A DNA stretch of 9,721 bases from Anaerolineaceae bacterium (GCA_003158355.1 PMIV01000210.1:2810-12530); one strand, 5' to 3'; counted from the first letter of the stretch, positions 1 through 6,924 are shown. Numbers and translations are program-made. The notes: generated by a model from the letters alone, not told the origin.

Positions 1-1
1 T

Positions 2-238
2 GGACTGCAACAGGTGGAGCAGGGCGAAGCCTATTTGCACAAATTAGGCTTTGATGATGTGCGTGTGCGCATTCATCAAGACCTGGCGCGTATCGAAGTC
101 ACCCCCGATCAAATACAAAAACTAATTTCGCAGGGGAGCGATGTCGTGAGCTATTTTAAGACCCTTGGGTTTCTCTATGTCACTGTGGATTTACAGGGAT
201 ATCGCCGGGGTAGTCTTAACGAAGGATTGAATCGATGA
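2..238 (+). CDS. larE: LarE, ATP-dependent sacrificial sulfur transferase (C-terminal part)
   Basis: LarE is the cytoplasmic sulfur-transfer enzyme of nickel-pincer nucleotide (NPN) synthesis: it adenylates the pyridinium dicarboxylate precursor and inserts sulfur, in many family members taken from its own cysteine. Only the last 78 codons are in the window, open from the left edge, so the ATPase core and the sulfur-donor Cys cannot be judged. The visible tail matches the family end: an LGFDDVRVR strand, HQDLARIEV, and the closing GFLYVTVDLQGYRRGSLNE. The stop overlaps the larC start by ATGA, which implies translational coupling and supports the assignment. The true start lies outside the window. 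Confidence 0.9.
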   Translation, partial: GLQQVEQGEAYLHKLGFDDVRVRIHQDLARIEVTPDQIQKLISQGSDVVSYFKTLGFLYVTVDLQGYRRGSLNEGLNR

Positions 239-1452
239 AAATACTCTATTGTGATTGTTTTTCGGGGATCAGCGGCGATATGTTTCTGGCAGCAATGGTA
301 GATGCTGGCCTGCCGGAGGATTACCTTTTTGGGCAGTTAAGCAGATTAAACCTGCACGAATTTAAGGGGATAAAAACCAGCAAGGTACTGAAAGGCGCTT
401 TGATGGCGACTTTAATCGAATTTGATCTGGCCGAGCACGAACACGAACATCATCACGAACATGAAAACGAGTTTGAATCTCACCATGGAAATGCCCGTCA
501 CCTGGCGGACATTCTTGGTTTGATTGACGCCAGTGTTCTCCCGATACAGGTGAAACAGACTGCCTCGGCCATTTTTCAAAAGTTAGGCATTGCTGAAGCT
601 AAAATTCATGGCACCAGCCTTGAGGAGGTACATTTTCACGAAGTTGGTGCGGTGGACTCGATTCTGGATATTGTTGGGGCAGCGGTGGCTCTCGATTACT
701 TTCACATTGATCGGATCTTTGCTTCCGCTATTCCGCTGGGCACTGGCACGGTACAGACTCAGCATGGTCTACTGCCTATTCCGGCTCCGGCCACGCTGGA
801 GTTGTTGACGGCCGCGAAAGCCAGAGTGATTCCATCAGAAGCGACCCAGGAATTAGTTACTCCCACCGGCGCGGCTATACTGGCTACTCTGGCAGAATTT
901 GAACAACCCGCCATGCAGCTTGACAACGTGGGGCTTGGAGCCGGGCATCGCGAGCTGCCCTGGCCAAATGTACTCCGCTTAATAATTGGCGAGCGGGTTG
1001 ATTCACAGGCTACTCATGTGGAGATCGAAGCGAACATCGATGATATGAATCCACAGTTTTATGCCTCTGTGATGCAACATTTATTCGCGCAGGGCGCCAA
1101 AGATGTTTATTTCACTCCGATTCAAATGAAAAAGAACCGGCCTGCTGTCAAACTTAGTGTTATTGCTACTGTCAAAGATGAAGCGGCGCTTGCACAGGTG
1201 ATATTGCGCGAAACCAGTACGATGGGGGTGCGTGTTAAAGAACTGCAGCGCCATGAGGCTATACGTGAAACGCATAAAATTAACACATGCTATGGTGAGG
1301 TTTCGGTCAAGCTGAAACGTTTGGAAGGAAAAGTAGTTCAGGCCAACCCGGAGTATGAAGATTGCCTGGTTCTGGCCGAACGGCTACATTTACCTGTGGC
1401 AGAAGTCTACCGAGAAGCGCTTTGTGTTGCATCCAATTTTCTCACTGAGTAA
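235..1452 (+). CDS. larC: LarC, nickel-pincer cofactor nickel insertase
   Basis: LarC is the CTP-dependent cyclometallase that inserts nickel into the bis-thiolated pincer precursor, the last step of the cofactor used by LarA-type racemases and epimerases. The 405-residue product is full length. It has the family start (MKILYCDCFSGISGDMF), a histidine-rich, probably nickel-binding linker at about residues 68-84, EVHFHEVGAVDSI at 131-143, LVTPTGAAIL at 207-216, and the C-terminal domain beginning near IEANIDDMNPQ (264-274) with QMKKNRP at 297-303. In Lactiplantibacillus plantarum larC is split and joined by programmed frameshifting; here it is one uninterrupted frame. GAAGGA at 221-226, eight bases upstream, is the ribosome-binding site, and the ATGA overlap with larE supports this ATG. 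larB and larA are not visible and may lie to the left. Confidence 0.95.
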   Translation: MKILYCDCFSGISGDMFLAAMVDAGLPEDYLFGQLSRLNLHEFKGIKTSKVLKGALMATLIEFDLAEHEHEHHHEHENEFESHHGNARHLADILGLIDASVLPIQVKQTASAIFQKLGIAEAKIHGTSLEEVHFHEVGAVDSILDIVGAAVALDYFHIDRIFASAIPLGTGTVQTQHGLLPIPAPATLELLTAAKARVIPSEATQELVTPTGAAILATLAEFEQPAMQLDNVGLGAGHRELPWPNVLRLIIGERVDSQATHVEIEANIDDMNPQFYASVMQHLFAQGAKDVYFTPIQMKKNRPAVKLSVIATVKDEAALAQVILRETSTMGVRVKELQRHEAIRETHKINTCYGEVSVKLKRLEGKVVQANPEYEDCLVLAERLHLPVAEVYREALCVASNFLTE

Positions 1453-1608
1453 TCAGACGGCCCGGGATTGCACTGGTTGATCGAGCAATGCCGGGAGCTA
1501 TCCCAAAGATTCCAGCTTCTTGAAGTGGATCCTGTTCAATGGTGGTGTGTTGATCTGTTCCTGCCCCAGGGTACCTTAAGGGTTATGGACACGGTCCTCT
1601 CCATCTAA
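1453..1608 (+). other. Open stretch continuing in the larC frame after its stop; possible small ORF or gene remnant
   Basis: Directly after the larC TAA the same frame stays open for 51 codons up to a TAA at 1606-1608. Read from a TTG at 1468 it would give 46 residues. The translation has ordinary composition for a folded protein (LIEQCRELSQRFQLLEVD, then DPVQWWCVDLFLPQG and a hydrophobic end) and many G/C third positions, unlike typical intergenic sequence. I see no clear ribosome-binding site before the TTG and recognise no family. LarC is already full length without it, so stop readthrough is not needed to explain larC. It may be the tail of a decayed gene, a small ORF, or chance. Confidence 0.25.
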
Positions 1609-1849
1609 GCATAGGGATGATGTCCGAAGACAGTGAAATTCAGACTATGAAATGCCTGGTTGCAATTCGATTGTGCTGAAAAATTCTTGCATAACGGACG
1701 TGATAGGTACAGTCTCACCAGCATAGTCTTCCTCCATTTCCTCCCCAGCTTTATGGGGTAAACGCATTGTAAGCAGTTAATGCTTATGCCCAATGAGCTG
1801 AAAGCAGAAATTTGCTCATATTCATAATCTTCTCAATGATGCAGGTGTG
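1609..1849. other. Non-coding gap between convergent larC and the SDR operon
   Basis: No convincing gene is seen on either strand. The 62-codon minus-strand frame across this stretch has no recognisable content and no clear ribosome-binding site. The gap ends in a cluster of small inverted repeats (listed separately) that may serve as weak convergent terminators or processing sites. Confidence 0.4.
1743..1819. repeat. Cluster of three short inverted repeats between convergent genes
   Basis: Three simple hairpins lie in a row. CCCCA (1743-1747) pairs with TGGGG (1754-1758). TAAGCA (1770-1775) pairs with TGCTTA (1781-1786). ATGAGC (1793-1798) pairs with GCTCAT (1814-1819). None is followed by a real T-tract on either strand, so they do not qualify as standard intrinsic terminators. 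Their position, where larC and the SDR operon run into each other, fits a transcription end region. Confidence 0.35.
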
Positions 1850-2653
1850 CTATCTGCTGAGCAATCCGGCATCCAGAACGAATTGCGCACCTGTAGCAAA
1901 ACGAGCTTTGTCACTGGCAAGATAAAGAACTAGGGAGGAGACGTCTTCAGGCTCAATCCACGGAACGGGCAAGAGATTCCCAGCAGATCTTTCTGCAATC
2001 TCGATGGGTGTTGCGCCTTCCAACGCGGCAAGTCCGTCGTTCATTGGCGTGTTAACGCCTGTAGGGTGGATACTTACGACACGAATATTGTAAGGTGCAA
2101 GCTCAATTGCCCATGATTTAGTAAGACCGGTAAGACCCCATTTCGAGGCAACATAATGTGAAAGTCTGTTTCCTCCTCTCAGCCCCATAACGGACGAATT
2201 GTTGATGATAACACCACTTTTGGCTGCTTTCATGTAAGGTGTCACACGGCGTGTCACATTGAAAGGTCCCTTGAGATTGATGTCAATCATCGCGTTCCAT
2301 TCTTCATCCGTCATCGTATCGACTTCTGCATAAGCGCAGATACCGGCGTTATTAAAAAGTATGTCAATTTTGCCGAACTCCGCAATGGCTTTTTCAACAG
2401 CCGCCGTAACAGCTACATCATCCCGTACATCACCCACAGCAATAATGACCCGGCGTCCAAGCGCACGAATCTCCGTTTCCAGGCTCTGTAACTCCTCGTT
2501 TGTTCCGAATGCATACGCCGGATATTCTATTTTTTTGGCAACGTCGAATGCCACAATATCTGCGCCTTCGCGTGCCAGGGCCAGTGCCGTTGCGCGTCCT
2601 TGTCCGTGCGCGGCGCCTGTGATGAAGGCTACCTTTTTCTCAAATTCAGGCAT
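1850..2653 (-). CDS. Mycofactocin-coupled-type SDR family oxidoreductase
   Basis: This is a 267-residue short-chain dehydrogenase/reductase, probably NAD-dependent and cytoplasmic, oxidising an alcohol or reducing a ketone. Seen: the cofactor loop TGAAHGQGR at 12-20, Asp37 at the end of the second strand (NAD preference), NNAG at 101-104, Asn126, the Ser pair at 153-154, and catalytic YVASK with Tyr167 and Lys171. Two traits point to the mycofactocin-coupled subfamily: an insert after the second strand (about 39-66, ending ALGRR) and the C-terminal signature PVPWIEPEDVSSLVLYLAS (229-247) followed by FATGAQ and DAGL. Known members bind NAD tightly and pass electrons to mycofactocin; no mycofactocin genes are in the window. 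The ATG is preceded by AAGGAG (complement of 2663-2668) at nine bases. It is the last gene of the minus-strand operon, 17 bases after the CMD-family gene. The substrate is unknown. Confidence 0.88.
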   Translation of the reverse strand: MPEFEKKVAFITGAAHGQGRATALALAREGADIVAFDVAKKIEYPAYAFGTNEELQSLETEIRALGRRVIIAVGDVRDDVAVTAAVEKAIAEFGKIDILFNNAGICAYAEVDTMTDEEWNAMIDINLKGPFNVTRRVTPYMKAAKSGVIINNSSVMGLRGGNRLSHYVASKWGLTGLTKSWAIELAPYNIRVVSIHPTGVNTPMNDGLAALEGATPIEIAERSAGNLLPVPWIEPEDVSSLVLYLASDKARFATGAQFVLDAGLLSR

Positions 2654-2670
2654 TTTTTGCTACTCCTTTC

Positions 2671-3192
2671 TTACTTTTTGTATTTATAAAGTTCTTCGTC
2701 AAGCGGTACTTGTGCAACAGTGTTAAACAAATTTGTTGCATACATAATCCCGGCAAAGGCGATCAAAAGAACAATCTGTTCTGAGTTAAATTGATTTTTG
2801 AGCTCTTTGTAAATGTGTTCAGGAATATTGTGTGGGTCTGTGCTGATAACCTGCCCGAAATCCATCAACAGTTTTTCGGTTTCATTAAGGGAGAGATTTT
2901 CAGGATCGTCGCCGGAGTCGATAATTATTTTTCTGAAAAAGGTAGAACAAATCAGGCAGTTACTTCCCGTGGATATTGCATAAGAAAAAAGGGAAAAAGC
3001 CCGCTCACCAATGAATGGCACAATCTCGTCCCTAAGCGTATACCATTCCATATATGCACGGAAGGCCGGAACATTATGTAATAGAGTGCGTTTCATATTG
3101 GTGATGCGTCCATTCTTCTTAATTTGGTCATCATATTCCTTACGAACCTCCTCCCCCGAAGATTTATATTCAGTTAATGGTAAGTAGCTCAT
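2671..3192 (-). CDS. Carboxymuconolactone decarboxylase / AhpD-like family protein
   Basis: A 173-residue all-helical protein of the CMD/AhpD fold. The signature is the CxxC pair Cys79-Leu-Ile-Cys82 in SNCLICSTFFRK, after an FSLFSYAISTG helix; the tail FAGIMYATNLFNTVAQVPLDEEL is also typical. In AhpD and related peroxidase-like members the motif continues to a histidine four residues after the second Cys; here that position is Phe86, so the proton-relay His is missing at the usual place and classical AhpD activity is doubtful. A thiol-disulfide or redox-partner role remains possible. Start choice is firm: AAAGGAGGA (complement of 3198-3206) overlaps the upstream peptidase stop and sits five bases before the ATG. 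It lies between the M20 peptidase and the SDR in one operon. CMD proteins often accompany oxidoreductases, but their role in such operons is mostly unknown. Confidence 0.82.
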   Translation of the reverse strand: MSYLPLTEYKSSGEEVRKEYDDQIKKNGRITNMKRTLLHNVPAFRAYMEWYTLRDEIVPFIGERAFSLFSYAISTGSNCLICSTFFRKIIIDSGDDPENLSLNETEKLLMDFGQVISTDPHNIPEHIYKELKNQFNSEQIVLLIAFAGIMYATNLFNTVAQVPLDEELYKYKK

Positions 3193-3204
3193 AATAATCC
3201 TCCT

Positions 3205-4653
3205 TTATAGCTCTCTATCGTTAAAGGCACGCAGCAGCTGGATATAGAACTCAATGCCCTTCATAAAAGAACTGACGCGCAGACTTTCGTTGGCTGCGTG
3301 GACGCCTTGGCGTTCCTTTGCAGAAAGGGCAAAGCCACCGAAGCGGTACACATTGCGGCATATTGTAGTAAAGTGTTTGGAATCAGTTCCACCGCTCATC
3401 AGAAACGGTGTGACATCTGCCTGTGGGTATATGCTTTTCACAGTTTCTGCTATAACCGAAAACGCTTTGGATCGGTAATCTGATATCGCAGGCGGTTCAA
3501 CCCTATAGTCAATTGACACATCAACGCCACTGCCCACCATTTTTTTTATGTATGTCACAGCTTCATCCACGCTTTCATTGGGAAGGATGCGGACGCTTAA
3601 TCCACCTGAGGCGTTTCGAGGCAGTGTATTAATAGTGTCACTGCCGCTAAGTTGAGTGATGGCGGTTGTCGTGCGTATCATAGCGTTTGTTTCTCCGTCT
3701 GCCGACATGAGCTTCTTAATTATAGGCGTGAACAGCCAAAGGTTTGCAAAGACAAGCCGGTATCCAAATGAAGCGTAGGCTGCGATGGATTTAAACATTA
3801 TTATCAGCGCGGGGTTGAGCCAAGGCTTTTCGGGGTGTGTGTTTATACGATGTAATGCGGTTATGAGCCTTGCCGTGGAGTCTTTTTTTGAGGGTGTTGA
3901 GGAATGGCCTCCTTCGCCTGTCGCGCTTATGATAAGGTCGGCTATGCCCTTTTCTCCGACGCCTATAAGCGCAAAATCTTTATGAACACCCAATGGCAGG
4001 TCATTTACCACTGCACCGCCTTCATCCAGTACGAGATAAGGCGAAATGCCTTGATCCTTTAACCATTGGACTATCTTTGGTGTAGTGTCACCGCCAGTTT
4101 CTTCGTTGTTTGAGAACGAATAATAGATATCCTGCTTGGGCATAAACCCGTTTTTAAGCAGGTGACTCGAAGCCTCAAGCAGTGCTGCGATGATGCACTT
4201 GGTGTCGACAGCGCCCCTTGCCCAAATAATGCCATCGTGCACCTGTGCCTCGAATGGTGGATAAATCCACTCCTCTGGCTCAGCAGAAACCACATCGTAA
4301 TGTGCCATCAGAACTATCGGCTGAGCCAGAGGCTTTTGTCCTACCCAACGGAGCACTATTCCATATTGGTTGATCTGATTCACTTCCAAATGCTTGAACA
4401 GGTCGGGGTAAAGGGACTTAAGCAATGGAAGAAAGCTGTCAAACTCTCTATAATCGACCTTCAGGTAACGCGGCCAAACCGTCTTTTTCTGAAGGATTGC
4501 CTGAAAGCGCGCTATTGCTTTTTCATCTATAAACAGTTCAGACTGAGGCAGACTGTTTTGATCAGCTTGCGGCTTAAGGCGTAATGCGCGGACGACCAAT
4601 ACAACGGCCAGAGCCACCAACAGGGCAAGAACTGCCAATCCAAAATAGATCAT
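3205..4653 (-). CDS. M20 family zinc metallopeptidase with N-terminal membrane anchor (carboxypeptidase S-like)
   Basis: A 482-residue M20-family hydrolase of the carboxypeptidase S/PM20D1-like type, acting on dipeptides, N-acyl amino acids or similar amides. An N-terminal hydrophobic segment (about 2-22), followed by RALRLK, predicts a membrane anchor; which side the enzyme faces is not certain. Metal and catalytic residues are in place: His118 and Asp120 in MAHYDVV, Asp150 in GAVDTK, Glu184/Glu185 in NNEETGG, Asp210 in LVLDEGG, and His452 in GVHAANES. The lid (dimerisation) domain is marked by GEGGHSSTP at 246-254. The ATG overlaps the transporter stop by ATGA, with GGGAG in the transporter tail as a plausible ribosome-binding site. 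Its place directly behind a symporter and ahead of a dehydrogenase suggests it cleaves an imported conjugate, which is inference. The exact substrate cannot be told from sequence. Confidence 0.88.
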   Translation of the reverse strand: MIYFGLAVLALLVALAVVLVVRALRLKPQADQNSLPQSELFIDEKAIARFQAILQKKTVWPRYLKVDYREFDSFLPLLKSLYPDLFKHLEVNQINQYGIVLRWVGQKPLAQPIVLMAHYDVVSAEPEEWIYPPFEAQVHDGIIWARGAVDTKCIIAALLEASSHLLKNGFMPKQDIYYSFSNNEETGGDTTPKIVQWLKDQGISPYLVLDEGGAVVNDLPLGVHKDFALIGVGEKGIADLIISATGEGGHSSTPSKKDSTARLITALHRINTHPEKPWLNPALIIMFKSIAAYASFGYRLVFANLWLFTPIIKKLMSADGETNAMIRTTTAITQLSGSDTINTLPRNASGGLSVRILPNESVDEAVTYIKKMVGSGVDVSIDYRVEPPAISDYRSKAFSVIAETVKSIYPQADVTPFLMSGGTDSKHFTTICRNVYRFGGFALSAKERQGVHAANESLRVSSFMKGIEFYIQLLRAFNDREL

Positions 4654-6029
4654 ACCTGTTCGTCTCCCACATGCAGTGCGTTATAGTCGTCAATTGTTTT
4701 GGTGATCTTTTTGTCATTGTAGAAAAGATAGAATGCAAAAGCTACAGCTATGGTGCCAGCAGCAATGAGTGTTGTCATACGGACACCAGCTATGTTTGCG
4801 TTGCCTTCAAGCACAGAACCCGTTATTGTCAGCGGTACTATTAGAAGTGCAATAGCCTGAGCGAGCTGCTGCAGCAAATTGCGTGATCCCACAAACATAC
4901 CAGATTGGTAACGCCCTGTCTTAATTGTGTCATATTGCGCCAAATCGGCAAAAGCCGCCAGCGGAATGATGTTTGTAATGGATATCGGGAAACCTATCAA
5001 TGCGCCTATGAGGATACCCGTCACAGCATTGCCTACCATTCCCACGAAAAACTGATAGAAAAATATACCGGTGTAGATCACAATATAAGAAATGCACGCG
5101 CCGATGAGCAGAGGTTTCTTTCCGATCTTTTTAGCCAAAGAATTAACCAGCGGATATGTGGAAATTCCCACCACGATTGCAATCGCCATAACGACCACGG
5201 CGAAATTGTCTTTTAGCCCCAGAAGCATAGTAACGTAATACATTAGCGAGGAGTTGAAGAAAGAAAACGCAATCCACATGAACATATAACCGACCACAAG
5301 GATTGTGAAGTCCTTGTAGCGGAATGTCGCCTTAAGGGACTCCCACAAAGGGACATAACTAGGTGTACGTTTAACATAATCGCTTTCCTTTATGCTGAAT
5401 GAGGAGACAAAAGCGGATGCCGCGCCTAGAACACCAAAGACAAGGAAAGCTGACCGCCATGCGGTCAACTCCGGATATCCCGCCGAAACCAGCGCGTTTT
5501 TAATAATAGGTGTCACATAGATCACGGCGCTGCCGATGACAAAAAGCAACGTGTTGATCGTGAAGAAATAAACGCGGCGCTTGGTATCTGTGACTAGCTC
5601 GGCCATTAATCCATAAAACGGAACAAGGAACAAAGACGAGAACAGATTGAAAAGCAAAAGATTTACAAACAACCACGCCACATTTATCCAACTTTCATGC
5701 CCTATAGGAACGTATATCATGAGTACAGCAAACAGTCCCATCGGGATAGCAGAATACCGCATGAATGGGATTCGAGCACCTAAGGGGTGTTTGCTGTTGT
5801 CACTTTTAGAAGCGATCAACGGGTCGATAACCGCATCGAAAATTACACCGATGAACCTTACGATTGCAAAGGACAGTGCTCCATAAGGAAGAAGCAGCGG
5901 TAGAGCTGAGTTGGCCTGCGGTAAAAATATGTACATCAAGTAAGTTGCTGTAAGTCCGTTGAATATGGCCCGCGCAAAATCTCCAAGGCAATAAATGAAC
6001 ATCGCTTTTCCGGTCAGAGTTTTTTCCAT
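4650..6029 (-). CDS. MFS transporter, GPH (glycoside-pentoside-hexuronide) cation symporter family
   Basis: A 459-residue inner-membrane symporter of the MFS_2/GPH group, which usually carries sugars, glycosides or uronates with Na+ or H+. The protein is almost wholly hydrophobic and long enough for the usual twelve helices. The family signature after helix 2 is DAVIDPLIASKSD (65-77) followed by HPLGARIPFM. The second-half counterpart lies at 296-308 (NSLAKKIGKKPLL), and ADLAQYDTIKTGRYQSGMFV (361-380) matches the conserved loop before helix 11. AAGGAAG (complement of 6035-6041) precedes the ATG by about five bases. It is the first intact gene of the four-gene operon and overlaps the peptidase by four bases. 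GPH members with non-sugar substrates exist, and the neighbours here (peptidase, SDR) rather suggest a non-sugar conjugate, so the substrate is left open. Confidence 0.88.
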   Translation of the reverse strand: MEKTLTGKAMFIYCLGDFARAIFNGLTATYLMYIFLPQANSALPLLLPYGALSFAIVRFIGVIFDAVIDPLIASKSDNSKHPLGARIPFMRYSAIPMGLFAVLMIYVPIGHESWINVAWLFVNLLLFNLFSSLFLVPFYGLMAELVTDTKRRVYFFTINTLLFVIGSAVIYVTPIIKNALVSAGYPELTAWRSAFLVFGVLGAASAFVSSFSIKESDYVKRTPSYVPLWESLKATFRYKDFTILVVGYMFMWIAFSFFNSSLMYYVTMLLGLKDNFAVVVMAIAIVVGISTYPLVNSLAKKIGKKPLLIGACISYIVIYTGIFFYQFFVGMVGNAVTGILIGALIGFPISITNIIPLAAFADLAQYDTIKTGRYQSGMFVGSRNLLQQLAQAIALLIVPLTITGSVLEGNANIAGVRMTTLIAAGTIAVAFAFYLFYNDKKITKTIDDYNALHVGDEQV

Positions 6030-6184
6030 GATCTTCCTTCTTTACGCTTTTGTGAAAACAGGTACGATTTTTCTCATTGATCTTTATTTTTTCATGAATG
6101 GAGTTATAAACGGCAGGAATGTCATGGCGTTGGCAATAGACTTTTTTCTGCCGATCTAAAGGAGGGTTTTTCCGAGATTCCATG

Positions 6185-6308
6185 TCAAATAATATTATCG
6201 GGACCCGATGCCGCAGCTTCAGTTACCATGGCAGTCTTGCAAGCTAAAAGAACTAAACTCAACAAAACAAGGACTGTCACAATTACTTTAGGTGTTTTTT
6301 GACTTCAT
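6185..6308 (-). pseudogene. Frameshifted short lipoprotein ORF (signal peptide and lipobox, then stop)
   Basis: A good ribosome-binding site, AAGGAG (complement of 6315-6320), sits six bases before an ATG (6308-6306). As written the frame stops after six codons. Dropping one base from the A6 run (complement of 6295-6300) opens a 40-residue product: MKSKTPK, a hydrophobic core VIVTVLVLLSLVLLAC with a lipobox-like LLAC ending at Cys23, and a 17-residue tail closing at TGA. Charged start, hydrophobic core and cysteine form a textbook lipoprotein signal, as in ABC transporter substrate-binding proteins. The mature domain is absent, so this is probably the remnant of a binding-protein gene, or a tiny lipoprotein hit by a homopolymer error. 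It reads in the same direction as the transporter operon, just upstream. Confidence 0.55.
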
Positions 6309-6331
6309 GATGTTCTCCTTATGTAGATTAT

Positions 6332-6352
6332 TTATTCGGGTTGGCCGAATAA
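6332..6352. repeat. Perfect 8-bp inverted repeat, candidate operator
   Basis: TTATTCGG (6332-6339) and CCGAATAA (6345-6352) form a perfect palindrome around a five-base centre. On the minus strand a TATTAT hexamer (complement of 6349-6354) overlaps the repeat, and the lipoprotein ribosome-binding site follows about a dozen bases downstream. A palindrome on a possible -10 is the usual place for a repressor site. No good -35 stands at the right distance, and there is no T-tract to make it a terminator. The regulator is unknown. Confidence 0.4.
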
Positions 6353-6456
6353 TACAATCACTTTAGAAAGGGACACACTGATTTAGGTGATCTTTTTATG
6401 TCAAACTCTACTTCTTCTTCAGGAGTAAAATTATTTTAACAATCGGTTAGTTAAAC

Positions 6457-6482
6457 AAAAAAGTCCGGGAGCTTTCCCGGAC
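6457..6482 (-). terminator. Intrinsic terminator of RNA A
   Basis: GTCCGGGA and TCCCGGAC form a perfect 8-bp GC-rich stem around a four-base loop (complement of 6463-6482). On the minus strand six T residues follow. On the plus strand no T-tract follows, so it acts leftward only. No annotated gene to its right is read on the minus strand, which is what first points to a short transcript there. Confidence 0.85.
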
Positions 6483-6550
6483 CATAATTGCTTGGGTGCG
6501 CTCCTTTTCTTCTTCAGTCGAGGAGCTTAACTTTTACTAAGTTTAAGGCT

Positions 6551-6643
6551 TCATTCCTGGCAAGCCAAAAAGTGTGTAAAAGCTCCTCGCTTTAGACACA
6601 GCATACACATTGCCATCATTTTGAAACCACAATTTTCTAACAT
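6551..6643 (-). CDS. 30-residue Met/Cys-rich small ORF in RNA A (leader-peptide-like)
   Basis: ATG at 6643-6641, about 20 bases after the predicted transcription start, with AAGGA (complement of 6654-6658) ten bases before it. The peptide has a dense methionine and cysteine run, MMAMCMLC at residues 9-16, then LKRGAF, with two more Cys at 5 and 28, and ends at TGA. Its last third encodes the first arm of the attenuator-like stem, so ribosome position would decide which stem forms. The second small ORF at 9232 has Met9, Met12 and Cys13 at the same positions and a Lys-Arg pair shortly after. No known leader peptide is recognised. A sensor role for Cys/Met-tRNA or translation rate is inference. 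Confidence 0.45.
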   Translation of the reverse strand: MLENCGFKMMAMCMLCLKRGAFTHFLACQE

Positions 6644-6669
6644 TATCAATCTGTCCTTATTAGTTAGAT

Positions 6670-6698
6670 ATGCTACAACTTTTAAAGTTCACTGTCAA
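6670..6698 (-). promoter_or_regulatory. Sigma-70-type promoter of RNA A
   Basis: On the minus strand a perfect TTGACA (complement of 6693-6698) is followed by a 17-base spacer and TAGCAT (complement of 6670-6675), which matches four of six -10 positions. Start of transcription is expected near 6663, about 20 bases before the small ORF. Confidence 0.65.
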
Positions 6699-6924
6699 CC
6701 ATTTTGCAAATATTTTTTATATATTTTAAGGTTTGATTAATTTTATGAATTTTGATCATAGACAATTTAAACAAATTTCCTTCAATGTAAATCAATGGCT
6801 TAGAATATTTGCTCATTAGCTGTTGGCTCGGGTTCCTTCCTCTTCTACTGAGAAATACGTAGTTTTCTAGCTTTTTCTCTTGAATATGTCTTCATCGGAT
6901 GAATCAATGCGTCATCCCCCCCGG

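Larger units (their letters stand above)
6457..6663 (-). ncRNA. RNA A: short transcription unit with Met/Cys-rich ORF and attenuator-like stems
   Basis: A near-consensus promoter and an intrinsic terminator bracket about 207 bases on the minus strand. After a 30-codon ORF the RNA can form a strong stem: CGAGGAGCTT (arm 1, complement of 6580-6589) with AAGCTCCTCG (arm 2, complement of 6519-6528), enclosing further pairing (TTAC/GTAA, GGCTT/AAGCC). The heptamer AAGCTCC of arm 2 recurs in the loop and 3' arm of the terminator (complement of 6468-6474), so arm 1 could instead pair there and break the terminator. AGGAGC (arm 3, complement of 6500-6505) can pair with either copy. This is what an attenuator looks like. 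It may control the transporter operon downstream, although 430 bases separate them, or be an independent small RNA. No known riboswitch or T-box signature was recognised. Confidence 0.5.

Noticed and set aside
1605..1793. 62-codon minus-strand frame between larC and the SDR, with a CLQC near its start
   Set aside because: No recognisable content, no promoter or terminator around it, and it does not align with the two Met/Cys small ORFs.
5806..6183. 125-codon minus-strand frame starting upstream of the transporter
   Set aside because: Two thirds of it lies inside the MFS gene in another frame, the translation has no family resemblance, and no ribosome-binding site fits.
6289..6308. A AAA AAC slippery heptamer in the lipoprotein ORF as a programmed -1 frameshift
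   Set aside because: The -1 frame closes within a few codons (CAC CTA AAG TAA); the lipoprotein signal is in the +1 frame, so a single-base indel is the simpler explanation.
6457..6663. RNA A as a T-box, SAM riboswitch, 6S or SRP RNA
   Set aside because: No T-box GGUGG-type antiterminator core, no recognisable riboswitch core and no SRP tetraloop region; only short, unconvincing pairing between the 5' and 3' ends as 6S would need.
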